Source: DATILI01 sp035476635 (GTDB taxonomy: Bacteria > Pseudomonadota > Gammaproteobacteria > Burkholderiales > Burkholderiaceae_C). Taken from it: a stretch of DNA of 64,000 nt. The stretch lies in contig DATILI010000180.1 in assembly GCA_035476635.1 (NCBI GenBank), positions 1 to 64,000 of the forward strand, given 5' to 3'. The translations under genes were made by a program, and so were the position numbers. The notes under the pieces were generated by a model. It worked only from the letters and a program-made list of their open reading frames with translations. It made no database searches and was not told where the DNA came from. Below are positions 33,364-41,041 of this stretch, one piece after another (within the stretch, counting starts at the first letter, position 1; the number at the start of each line of letters is the position of its first letter).

Positions 33364-33798
33364 ATGGCCGGCGAACCACTATACCGTTTTCCCGCGCAAA
33401 TGGATGCGCTGCAGGAGGTGCTCACGCAGTTGGAGCACCTGGCCGGCAGCTTTGACTCCGCCACAGTGCTGCGTGCGCAGACGGTGGTCGAGGAGCTGTT
33501 CGTCAATAGCGTCACGCATGGCGGGCGCGAGAACGGCGCCGGCGTCGTGGTGGCATTTTCGGTCGCTGCCTGCGACGGCGAATTGCGCCTGCACTATGAA
33601 GACCAGTTCGCCCAGTTCGACCCGTTTCAAAACCTCGAAGCGATAGAGCAGAAAGCCCGGCAGCCGGTGGAGCGCCGCGCGGTCGGCGGCCTCGGCCGCC
33701 TGCTGGCTGGCCGCCTGGCCGACGAGGTGCGCTATGCGCGCCAGCGCGGGCGCAATTGCATCGACCTGCGCTTTATTCCGCGCCTGCCGCGGACTTGA
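33364..33798 (+). CDS. RsbW-like HATPase (serine kinase / anti-sigma-type) protein
   Basis: A 144-residue single GHKL ATPase domain. The N-box is VVEELFVNSVTHGG (Glu43/Glu44 and Asn48) and the G2-like loop is GGLGRLLAGRLADEV (108-122), both standard. The G1 box, usually DxGxxFDP in this subgroup, reads DQFAQFDP from Asp80: the Asp is kept but the Gly is Phe. That could weaken nucleotide binding or kinase activity. It is the presumed partner of the STAS protein at 28718, although it sits on the far side of the inverted fecR/ompA-like pair and needs its own promoter in the 40-bp gap. Confidence 0.82.
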   Translation: MAGEPLYRFPAQMDALQEVLTQLEHLAGSFDSATVLRAQTVVEELFVNSVTHGGRENGAGVVVAFSVAACDGELRLHYEDQFAQFDPFQNLEAIEQKARQPVERRAVGGLGRLLAGRLADEVRYARQRGRNCIDLRFIPRLPRT

Positions 33799-33801
33799 AG
33801 C

Positions 33802-35100
33802 TCAACGCGCCTTGCCTTGCGCAAGGTCCATCACCAGTCGCGTAGCAAGGTACAGGCGCGGCTGGATGGAATCGGTCAGCACATACTCGGCGTTGCTCGA
33901 ATGCGCACCGAAGCCTTGCAGGCCGAAGCGCTCGATTACAGGTGCCTTGGTCTCGAGTGCCGCAAAGGCCGCGTCGGTGCCGCCGCCTTCGGGCTCCGGG
34001 TCGACCACCAGCGCCTTGCCGATTTCCTTGTAGATGCCCTGCGCGTGCGCGGCCAGCGTGCGCGAGGCCGTAGTGGCTTCCAGCGGCGGACGGCGGTTCT
34101 CGATCTGTACGCTGACCTCGGACTCGGGCAGCAGCTTGTTCTTGATGCGTTCGTTCAACGTGGCTTCCAGGCCCGTCAGGTCGCTGACCTTGAGCAGCCG
34201 GATATCGGCCCAGGCCTGGGCACCCGGCGGAATCATGTTGCGCACCACGCCGGCCTTGGCCACGGTCCAGTTCACTTTCAGGCCGCGTTGCGGGGCCGAC
34301 AGGTCGCGCAATTGCAGCAACTGGTGCGAGAGTTCGTACAGCGAGTTCACGCCGCGTTCGGGCGCACTGCCCGCGTGCGAGGCGCGGCCGCGCACATTGA
34401 GCGTGGCCAGCGCGATGCCCGAGGTGGCCAGCGAGAGTTTGTCGGACTCCACGCGCGAGGCCTCGAACGACATCACCGCATCGTGCTCGGCGCCCAGGCG
34501 CGCAATCAGCTTGCGCGAGCCGGGCGAGCTGATTTCTTCATCGCCATTGATCAACACGGTCAGCGTGCCGTAGTCGCGCACCTTGAGCGCCTGCAGCATG
34601 GCGACGGTGTGCAGGATCACGGCCACGCCCTGCTTGTCGTCGGCAATGCCCAGGCCATAGGCTTTGTTGCCCTCGACGCGCCAGGGCTGCTGCGCCAGCA
34701 TGCCGGCCGGGTAGACCGTGTCCATGTGGGCCAGCAGCATGATGCGCCGCGTGCCGGTGCCCTTGAAGGTGACCTTGAGCGCGCGGCCGATCTTCTCGGG
34801 CGTGTCTTCCATCTTGTAGGTGTCGGCCGCGCTGGGCTCGATCAGTTCGACCTGGCCGCCCAATGCCTTGAAGCGCTCGCCCAGCAAGGTGGAGAGCTGG
34901 TGAAGTCCGGCCTCGTTGGTGCTGCCGGTCTCGATCTCGACAATGGTCTTCAGCGTTTCCAGCAGCTTGGGCTTCTCGCTCGCGGCCAGTTCCCAGACCG
35001 GGGCCACTGGTTGGGCTGCGGCAAGCGAGGCAAAGGCCAGTGCGGCGGCGCCGGCCAGCATGCGCAGGCCACGGAGGTGGAAAAAGGGTAGATTATTCAT
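33802..35100 (-). CDS. M20 metallopeptidase, glutamate carboxypeptidase (CPG2)-like
   Basis: A 432-residue exported zinc peptidase with a signal peptide (cleavage near SLAAA-QP, residue 30). Di-zinc ligand motifs are LLAHMDTVYP, LGIADDKQG, NGDEEISS (catalytic Glu pair), SFEAS and GFGAHSSNAEY. The dimerisation domain is inserted in the middle (about 210-330). The layout matches the Pseudomonas carboxypeptidase G2 family, which releases C-terminal glutamate from folates or peptides; the true substrate is not known. Its ATG overlaps the stop of the upstream LysR gene by 4 bp. Confidence 0.88.
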   Translation of the reverse strand: MNNLPFFHLRGLRMLAGAAALAFASLAAAQPVAPVWELAASEKPKLLETLKTIVEIETGSTNEAGLHQLSTLLGERFKALGGQVELIEPSAADTYKMEDTPEKIGRALKVTFKGTGTRRIMLLAHMDTVYPAGMLAQQPWRVEGNKAYGLGIADDKQGVAVILHTVAMLQALKVRDYGTLTVLINGDEEISSPGSRKLIARLGAEHDAVMSFEASRVESDKLSLATSGIALATLNVRGRASHAGSAPERGVNSLYELSHQLLQLRDLSAPQRGLKVNWTVAKAGVVRNMIPPGAQAWADIRLLKVSDLTGLEATLNERIKNKLLPESEVSVQIENRRPPLEATTASRTLAAHAQGIYKEIGKALVVDPEPEGGGTDAAFAALETKAPVIERFGLQGFGAHSSNAEYVLTDSIQPRLYLATRLVMDLAQGKAR

Positions 35101-36005
35101 GGCGCCAGTCTACCGCTGGGCGTCGCTTGCGACGCCACCCACTGGGTGAAGGCGGCGACGATCGGGTCCTTGCTCTTGTGTTCCGGCACGAAGACGGCAT
35201 AGGTCTGGCTGGCGGCCAGCACGTGCGGATGCGCGAGCACGAGTTCGCCGCCGCGCAATTCGCGCTCGACGTAAAAGCGTGGCACCAGGCCGATGCCGGC
35301 GCCGCCGCGCACGGCCTCCACCAGCATCGAGAACAGGTCAAAGCGGTGCCCGGCCAGCGGCTTGGGCGGCGCACGCGCGACGCTGGCCTGCTCGAACCAG
35401 TCCTGCCAGGCCGTAAGCCGTGAAGTCAAGTGCAGCAGCGGTACCGAGCGGAAGTCGCCGCTTTTGATGCGCCGCGAAAAGCCGGTGCCGGGTGCGCAAA
35501 CGGCCACGCATTCTTCCTGCATCAGCGGCTGCATCCGGGCGCCGGGCCAGACGGCGTTGCTGTAGTGGATGGCCGCGTCATAGTGCGGGTCGGCCATGTA
35601 GAGGTTGTTGGGAAACACCTTGACATGCAGGTTGATCCGCGGATGCAGGGCGAGGAAGTCCGCGAGGCGTGGCATCAGCCAGCGCTCGGCGAAGACCGGC
35701 ACCGCGCCGATCAGCAGCGAGGATTCGTCTTCGCGGCGCGCCATGAGTTCCAGCGCGTGGCTCTCCAGGCGCAGCAGGTCGTCGTCCACTTTTTCCCGGT
35801 AGTAGCGGCCCGCCTCGGTCAGCGCGATGCCGCGCGGCGAGCGCTGGAACAGCTTCACGCCCAGCTGGTCTTCCAGCTTGCGCAACTGCTGGCTGAGCGC
35901 GCTGTGCGTGAGGCACAGCTCTTCCGCGGCCAGGCTCACGCTCTGGTGCCGCGCGACGGCGCTGAAAACCTGCAGGCTGCGGGTCGAGGGGAGCTGGCGG
36001 GACAT
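35097..36005 (-). CDS. LysR-family regulator (GcvA-like)
   Basis: A 302-residue LysR protein with the N-terminal winged helix (TRSLQVFSAVARHQSVSLAAEEL, THSALSQQLRKLEDQLGVKLF) and a periplasmic-binding-protein-like effector domain. The N-terminus resembles the GcvA subgroup. Its stop overlaps the start of the M20 peptidase gene by 4 bp (ATGA), so regulator and peptidase are co-transcribed, unlike the usual divergent LysR layout. It is also divergent from a second M20 peptidase gene (36118), which is the likely target. Confidence 0.9.
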   Translation of the reverse strand: MSRQLPSTRSLQVFSAVARHQSVSLAAEELCLTHSALSQQLRKLEDQLGVKLFQRSPRGIALTEAGRYYREKVDDDLLRLESHALELMARREDESSLLIGAVPVFAERWLMPRLADFLALHPRINLHVKVFPNNLYMADPHYDAAIHYSNAVWPGARMQPLMQEECVAVCAPGTGFSRRIKSGDFRSVPLLHLTSRLTAWQDWFEQASVARAPPKPLAGHRFDLFSMLVEAVRGGAGIGLVPRFYVERELRGGELVLAHPHVLAASQTYAVFVPEHKSKDPIVAAFTQWVASQATPSGRLAP

Positions 36006-36117
36006 GCTGCGTGCGCGGGGCGTTGTTAGAAAAACTGGGTCGGTTGCCAGAATATCAGCGTGCGGTCGGCGGCGAGGCTTGCAAGAATCACCGGTCCCCA
36101 CTCAAGAGTCCGTCCTC

Positions 36118-37509
36118 ATGCATCCTGTCGCCTGCAAATCCCCTGCGTTGATCCCTTCAGCATTCTCCTTCACCCGTGTTGCGCGACCGCTGCGCCTTGC
36201 CGCCGTTGCCCTTGCCGCGGCCTTGGCCGCAGGTGGCGCCGGCGCGCAGATGTTCAAGGCCGGGCCGGTCGCGCCCGCGGTCGACCAGGCCGTGGCCAAG
36301 CTGCTTGCGGCAGCACCGGTCAAGCGCGTGATGGAGGACCTCAAGGCCGACCATGAGCGCTCGCTGGTGGACCTCAAGCTGCTGACCGAGATTCCGGCGC
36401 CGCCGTTCAAGGAGAAGGCCCGCGCCGAGGCTTTTCTCGCCCGCATGAAGGCACTGGGCCTGCCGGATGCCACGATCGATGCCGAAGGCAACGTGATCGG
36501 CATCCGCAAGGGCACGGGCAAAGGACCCAAGCTGCTGATCTCGGCGCACCTGGACACGGTGTTCCCCGAAGGCACCGACGTTGGCATCAAGGTGCGCGAC
36601 GGCAAGTGGTACGCGCCGGGCATTTCCGACGACACGCGCGGGCTGGCGGTGCTGCTGTCCTGGCTCAAGGTGCTCAACGACAACCAGCTGGCGACCGTGG
36701 CTGACCTGGTGTTCGTCGGCAATGTCGGTGAGGAGGAGCTGGGCGACTTGCGCGGCATCAAGGCGCTGTTTCGCGACCACCCCGACATCGACGGCATGGT
36801 CGGCCTGGAACCCGGCCTGGGCAACACCATCACCACGCAGGGGGTGGGCAGCCACCGCTACGAGGTGAGCTTCCAGGGCCCGGGCGGGCACAGCTTCGTG
36901 GCGTTTGGCCTGGTGCCCAGCGCCATCCATGCGATGGGCCGCGCCATCGCCAGGATCGGCGATATCCGCCCGTCCGCCAATCCCAAGACCACGTTCACCG
37001 TGGGTACCGTCGGCGGGGGGACCTCGGTCAACACCATTGCGCCCGATGCGCGCATGGCCATCGACATCCGCTCCAACGGCATGTCGCAGCTGCTGGAGAC
37101 GGAAAAACAGATCATGGCTGCGATCGCGCAAGGCGTCGCCGACGAGAACAAGCGCTGGGATACCGACAAGATCAGCTTCAGCACCAAACTGATTGGCGAC
37201 CGCCCGGCCGGCATGACCGCGCCCGACGCGTTGATCGTGCAGGTCGCCGTGCGCGCCACCACCGGCTTGGGCAAGTCCACGCCGAGCCTGATCAGCAACA
37301 GCACCGACGCCAACATGGCGATGGCGCTGGGCATTCCTGCCGTCATCATGGGCAACGGCGGCGAGGCGGGCGGCTGGCACACGCGCAACGAGTGGTTCGA
37401 CCCGCGCAACGCCTGGGAGGGTGCCCAGATTTCGCTGGCCGCCGTGCTGGCGCTGGCCGGCGTCAAGGACGTGAGCGAACCGCTGCTGGAGAAGCGGCCG
37501 CGCAAGTGA
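36118..37509 (+). CDS. Exported M20 family metallopeptidase
   Basis: A 463-residue zinc peptidase with a long N-terminal signal region (hydrophobic core about 26-42, ending AAGGAGAQ). Zinc motifs: SAHLDTVFPEG, PGISDDTRG, NVGEEELGD, GLEPG and the late GWHTRNEWF. The dimerisation domain begins near GSHRYEVSFQGPGGHS. It is more like peptidase T/PepV-type M20 members than the CPG2-like enzyme on the other side of the LysR gene. Substrate unknown, probably small peptides or amide-linked amino acids. The ATG is at 36118. Confidence 0.87.
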   Translation: MHPVACKSPALIPSAFSFTRVARPLRLAAVALAAALAAGGAGAQMFKAGPVAPAVDQAVAKLLAAAPVKRVMEDLKADHERSLVDLKLLTEIPAPPFKEKARAEAFLARMKALGLPDATIDAEGNVIGIRKGTGKGPKLLISAHLDTVFPEGTDVGIKVRDGKWYAPGISDDTRGLAVLLSWLKVLNDNQLATVADLVFVGNVGEEELGDLRGIKALFRDHPDIDGMVGLEPGLGNTITTQGVGSHRYEVSFQGPGGHSFVAFGLVPSAIHAMGRAIARIGDIRPSANPKTTFTVGTVGGGTSVNTIAPDARMAIDIRSNGMSQLLETEKQIMAAIAQGVADENKRWDTDKISFSTKLIGDRPAGMTAPDALIVQVAVRATTGLGKSTPSLISNSTDANMAMALGIPAVIMGNGGEAGGWHTRNEWFDPRNAWEGAQISLAAVLALAGVKDVSEPLLEKRPRK

Positions 37510-37512
37510 CGG

Positions 37513-38484
37513 TCAGTCCACCTTGGCGCCGCTGGCCTTGACGATCTTTTCGTACTTGGCCAGCTCGCTCTTCATGAAGCTGCCGAACTCCTCCGGCGTG
37601 GTCGGCACCGGTTCGGCCATCAGGCCGGCGAAGCGGGTCCTGGTCTCCGGCGATTGAAGTGCGGCCACAAACGCCTGGTTGAGCCTGGCCACCACGTCTT
37701 TCGGCGTGGCGGCCGGTGCCACCAGGCCCCACCAGGTGTCGATGGAGAAGCCCTTGAGGGTGTCGGCCACCGGCGGAATTTCCGGCAACGCGCTGGAGCG
37801 GCCCAAGGTCGTGACGGCGATTGCCTTGAGTTTGCCCGAGCGGATGTTGGGTGCGGCAGTGGCGAGGTTGTCGAAGTTGAAATCGACCTGGCCCGAGAGC
37901 AGCGCCAGCTGCGCCGGGTTGCCGCCGTTGTAGGGGATGTGCACCGCGAAGATGCCGGCATCGCGCTTGAACATCTCGCCGGCCAGATGGCCCGCGCTGC
38001 CATTGCCGCCGCTGCCGTAGTTGAGCCTGGCCGGGTTGGCCCTGGCATAGGCGATGAGCTCCTTGAGCGTGCCGATCTTCAGGCGCGCGGCGGTATCGGC
38101 ATTCATCACCAGCACGTTGGGCACGCGCAGCATCTGCGTGATCGGCGCGAAATCCTTGGCCGCGTCATAGGGCATCTTGCTGAATAGCCAGGGGTTGATG
38201 GCGTGCGTGGCAACCGCCGAGATGCCGATGGTCAGGCCGTCTGGTGCCGCCTTGGCCACCGCATCGGCGCCGATGTTGCCGCCGCCGCCGGGCCGGTTCT
38301 CGATGATCACCGTGCCCAGGGTGTCCTTGACCCGCTCGGCCATGAGCCGCGCCGTCACATCGATCGGGCCGCCAGGGGCATAGGGCACGATCAACCGGAT
38401 CGGCCGTGCCTGGGACCAGCTCAGGGAGGAAGAAAAGCCAAGCGGCGCGGCCGCGGCACAAAGGAGGAGGTGTCTGCGTTTCAT
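37513..38484 (-). CDS. Bug-family tripartite tricarboxylate transporter receptor
   Basis: A 323-residue periplasmic solute-binding protein with an N-terminal signal peptide that has a twin-arginine look (MKRRHLLLCAAAA). Bug-family marks: RLIVPYAPGGPIDVTAR, VIIENRPGGGGNIGADAVAKAAPDG, and VHIPYNGGNPAQLALLSGQVD. Such proteins bind carboxylates and are far more numerous in Burkholderiales than TctAB permeases; no permease is adjacent here. It is convergent with the M20 peptidase gene, 3 bp apart. The ligand cannot be predicted. Confidence 0.9.
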   Translation of the reverse strand: MKRRHLLLCAAAAPLGFSSSLSWSQARPIRLIVPYAPGGPIDVTARLMAERVKDTLGTVIIENRPGGGGNIGADAVAKAAPDGLTIGISAVATHAINPWLFSKMPYDAAKDFAPITQMLRVPNVLVMNADTAARLKIGTLKELIAYARANPARLNYGSGGNGSAGHLAGEMFKRDAGIFAVHIPYNGGNPAQLALLSGQVDFNFDNLATAAPNIRSGKLKAIAVTTLGRSSALPEIPPVADTLKGFSIDTWWGLVAPAATPKDVVARLNQAFVAALQSPETRTRFAGLMAEPVPTTPEEFGSFMKSELAKYEKIVKASGAKVD

Positions 38485-38636
38485 GCCGCCATTGTGCAAA
38501 AGATCGCGTGGCGTGGCGCGGTGCACAATGGATTTTTTGCGCGATGCGTCGGCTGGCTCCGGGGCTGCGGCGTTGCAGGCCAGGGAGCAGGTCCTCCTTC
38601 GCTTTCTCACCATCAGGATCACCACCAGGAGTTTTA

Positions 38637-38978
38637 ATGAAACCGTACACCCTGATCGCCACCCTCGTTCTCGGCCTCGCCGGCCATGCCTTTGCACAGG
38701 CCCCCAGCGACCCGACCGCTACACCGCGCGTCGACAAGCGCCAGGCCCGACAGCAACAGCGCATTGACCAGGGCGTGGCCTCCGGCCAGTTGACGCCGAA
38801 GGAAGCCGCACGGCTGGAAAGCCGCCAGGCCAAGATCCAGCAAGACGAAGCGGCCGCCAAGGCCGATGGCAAGGTGACGGGCGCCGAGCGTCGTCAACTG
38901 AAGCGCGAGCAAAACCAGGCCAACCGCGCCACCTACCGGCAAAAGCACGACCGCCAGAAGACGGCTCCGGCTTCCTGA
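38637..38978 (+). CDS. Small secreted helical protein, function unknown
   Basis: A 113-residue protein with a clear signal peptide (MKPYTLIATLVLGLAGHAFA, cleavage at residue 20) and a mature part that is nearly all charged helix: RQARQQQRIDQGVASGQLT, KEAARLESRQAKIQQDEAAA and GAERRQLKREQNQAN. The two KEAARLE/GAERRQLK turns look like a repeated helix-turn-helix, as in small periplasmic proteins of Burkholderiales with EF-hand-like DGKVTGAE loops. AGGAG lies 7 bp upstream of the ATG. It is divergent from the Bug receptor. I do not recognise a function. Confidence 0.8.
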   Translation: MKPYTLIATLVLGLAGHAFAQAPSDPTATPRVDKRQARQQQRIDQGVASGQLTPKEAARLESRQAKIQQDEAAAKADGKVTGAERRQLKREQNQANRATYRQKHDRQKTAPAS

Positions 38979-38983
38979 GAGCC

Positions 38984-40048
38984 TTACGCCTCTTTGCCGT
39001 GCTTGTCCTGCTCGGAGGTGAATGCGTCGGCGTGGAATTCGTCCGGCGGCAAGCCGCCCACCGCGCTGTACTCGGCGCGCGCTGAATCCACGACGATGGG
39101 TGCGCCGCAGGCGTAGACCTGGTGGCCCGAGAGGTCCGGAAAATCTTCCAGGACGCACCGGTGGACGAAGCCGGTGCGGCCGGTCCAGTTGTCTTCGGGA
39201 ATCGCATTGGAGATCACCGGCACGTATTTCAGGTTCGGCATCTCGGTCAGCTTGGTCTGCACCCAGTCATCCAGGTAGAGATCGCCGGGGCGCCGGCCGC
39301 CCCAGTACAGCGTGGCCGGCTGCGTCAAGCCCAGGCTCTGCATGTGCTCGATGACGGCCTTGATCGGCGCGAAGCCGGTGCCCGAGGCCAGGAGGATGAT
39401 CGGCTTGGTCGATTCTTCGCGCAGGAAGAAACTGCCGTAGGGGCCTTCGACGCGCAGGATTTCCTTTTCCTTCATGGCGCTGAAGACATGGTCGGTGAAC
39501 TTGCCGCCGGGCATGTGGCGCACATGCAGCTCGATCACGGGGCCGATCGGCGGCATACTGTCGGCGCGCACGGCCAGGTGCGGCGCGGTGGCCATCGAGT
39601 AGCTGCGCCGCGCGCCATCGCGCAGGATGAATTCGATGTACTGGCCGGCGTGGTAGCGCATGGTGTCATTGGCTGGTAGCTGCAGCTTGATCACCATCAC
39701 GTCCTGCGAGCGCTTTTCCAGCGAGATCACGCGCGAGGGCATTTTCTTGATCGGGAAGGCGCTTTCGTCCGTGACCTGGCGCGATTCCAGGATGACATCG
39801 GTCTGCGGCACGGCGCAGCACGTCAGGATGAAGCCCTGGGCGAACTCCTCCGCACTCAGGGCCTTGGCCTGGTGCACGCCGTGGACGACAGTGCCTTCCA
39901 GCTTCTTGCATTTGCAGGAGCCACAAGCGCCGTCCTTGCACCCATAGGGCAGGCCGATGCCCTGCCGGATGCCGGCAGCGAGGATGGCTTCCTCGGGATT
40001 GACGGCGAAGGTCCGGCCGCTGGGCTGCACAGTGATATTGAACGTCAT
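38984..40048 (-). CDS. 2Fe-2S ferredoxin-NAD(P)H flavin reductase (AscD/CDP-glucoseen reductase-like)
   Basis: A 354-residue electron-transfer protein: N-terminal plant-type [2Fe-2S] domain with Cys37, Cys42, Cys45 and Cys77 (CKDGACGSC...C), then a flavin-binding domain (RSYSMATAP, about 145-155) and an NAD(P)-binding domain (LLASGTGFAPIKAVIEH). It is often annotated as CDP-6-deoxy-delta-3,4-glucoseen reductase, but such stand-alone reductases in Burkholderiales are general electron donors whose oxygenase partner is unknown. No sugar-nucleotide genes are nearby. The start codon is at 40046-40048. Confidence 0.88.
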   Translation of the reverse strand: MTFNITVQPSGRTFAVNPEEAILAAGIRQGIGLPYGCKDGACGSCKCKKLEGTVVHGVHQAKALSAEEFAQGFILTCCAVPQTDVILESRQVTDESAFPIKKMPSRVISLEKRSQDVMVIKLQLPANDTMRYHAGQYIEFILRDGARRSYSMATAPHLAVRADSMPPIGPVIELHVRHMPGGKFTDHVFSAMKEKEILRVEGPYGSFFLREESTKPIILLASGTGFAPIKAVIEHMQSLGLTQPATLYWGGRRPGDLYLDDWVQTKLTEMPNLKYVPVISNAIPEDNWTGRTGFVHRCVLEDFPDLSGHQVYACGAPIVVDSARAEYSAVGGLPPDEFHADAFTSEQDKHGKEA

Positions 40049-40093
40049 CTTTTCGGTATCCTCTGGGGCTCGCTTTTTCCTGAACCCCCGATT

Positions 40094-41041
40094 TTGCCCT
40101 CAAACCAGAATCCTCTCGGCGCGCTGCCCGCGCGCTTTCGGCGCGAGCGCGTCCTGATCGTCGGTTGCGGCGACATCGGGCTGCGCGTGGCGCGTCTCCT
40201 GCCCGGGCGCCTGAAGCTGCTCGCATTGACCTCCACGCCGGCGCGCGCACCCGTATTGCGTGCCTGCGGCATCACGCCGCTGCAGGGCGACCTGGACCGG
40301 CCCGCCACCTTGCGCCGCCTCTCCGCGCTCGCCACCCGCGTGGTGCACCTGGCACCGCCGCCGACCGACGAACCCAGCCAGTGGTGGCGCGACCTGCGCA
40401 CCCAGGCCTTGCTGAACGCATTGCGCCTGCGCTTGCCGCCAGCGGCGCTGGTGTATGGCTCGACCAGCGGCGTCTACGGCGACTGCCAAGGCGAGCTCGT
40501 GACGGAGGCCAGAACGCCGCGCGGCCAGACGCCGCGCGCCCAGCGCCGCATGGACGCGGAACGGCAGGTGCGCCATTTCGGCCGCAGCGCGCGCGTGCGC
40601 TCCAGCATCCTGCGCATTCCCGGCATCTATGCGAATGACCGTGAAGGCGGCACACCACGCGCGCGCCTGCTGAAACGGACGCCGGTGCTGGAGGCGGCCG
40701 ACGACGTCTACACCAACCACATCCATGCCGATGACCTGGCGCGCGCCTGCGTCGCCGCCCTGTGGCGCGCGCGGCCCCAGCGCGTCTACAACGTGAACGA
40801 CGACACGCAGCTGAAGATGGGCGACTACTTCGACCTGGCGGCCGATCTGTATGGACTGGCGCGCCCGCCGCGTGTGCCGCGCAGCACCGCGCGCGATGAA
40901 CTTCCGCTGGTGCTCCTGAGCTTCATGAGCGAGTCGCGGCGCATGGACAACCGGCGCATGAAGCAGGAGTTGCGGCTGCGGCTGCGCTACCCGCTGGTGA
41001 ACGCCGGCTTGCTCAAATCCCCGTCGGTTTCATCAAGGTAG
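40094..41041 (+). CDS. NAD-dependent epimerase/dehydratase-like protein (YeeZ-like)
   Basis: A 315-residue extended SDR with the Rossmann loop GCGDIGLRVA near residue 21 and the active-site region YGSTSGVYGDC. The catalytic YxxxK is not obvious: after VYGDCQGELVTE the expected Lys is missing, as in the atypical SDR subgroup that includes YeeZ. The start is uncertain; TTG at 40094 gives MPSNQNPLGALPARFRRERVL. It is divergent from the flavin reductase with a 45-bp gap, and its 3' end overlaps the protease-like gene by 29 bp in convergent orientation. Substrate unknown. Confidence 0.78.
   Translation: MPSNQNPLGALPARFRRERVLIVGCGDIGLRVARLLPGRLKLLALTSTPARAPVLRACGITPLQGDLDRPATLRRLSALATRVVHLAPPPTDEPSQWWRDLRTQALLNALRLRLPPAALVYGSTSGVYGDCQGELVTEARTPRGQTPRAQRRMDAERQVRHFGRSARVRSSILRIPGIYANDREGGTPRARLLKRTPVLEAADDVYTNHIHADDLARACVAALWRARPQRVYNVNDDTQLKMGDYFDLAADLYGLARPPRVPRSTARDELPLVLLSFMSESRRMDNRRMKQELRLRLRYPLVNAGLLKSPSVSSR

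Noticed and set aside
38984..40048. CDP-6-deoxyglucoseen reductase role in deoxysugar synthesis
   Set aside because: No sugar-nucleotide genes are nearby; the fold is shared by many general 2Fe-2S flavin reductases.
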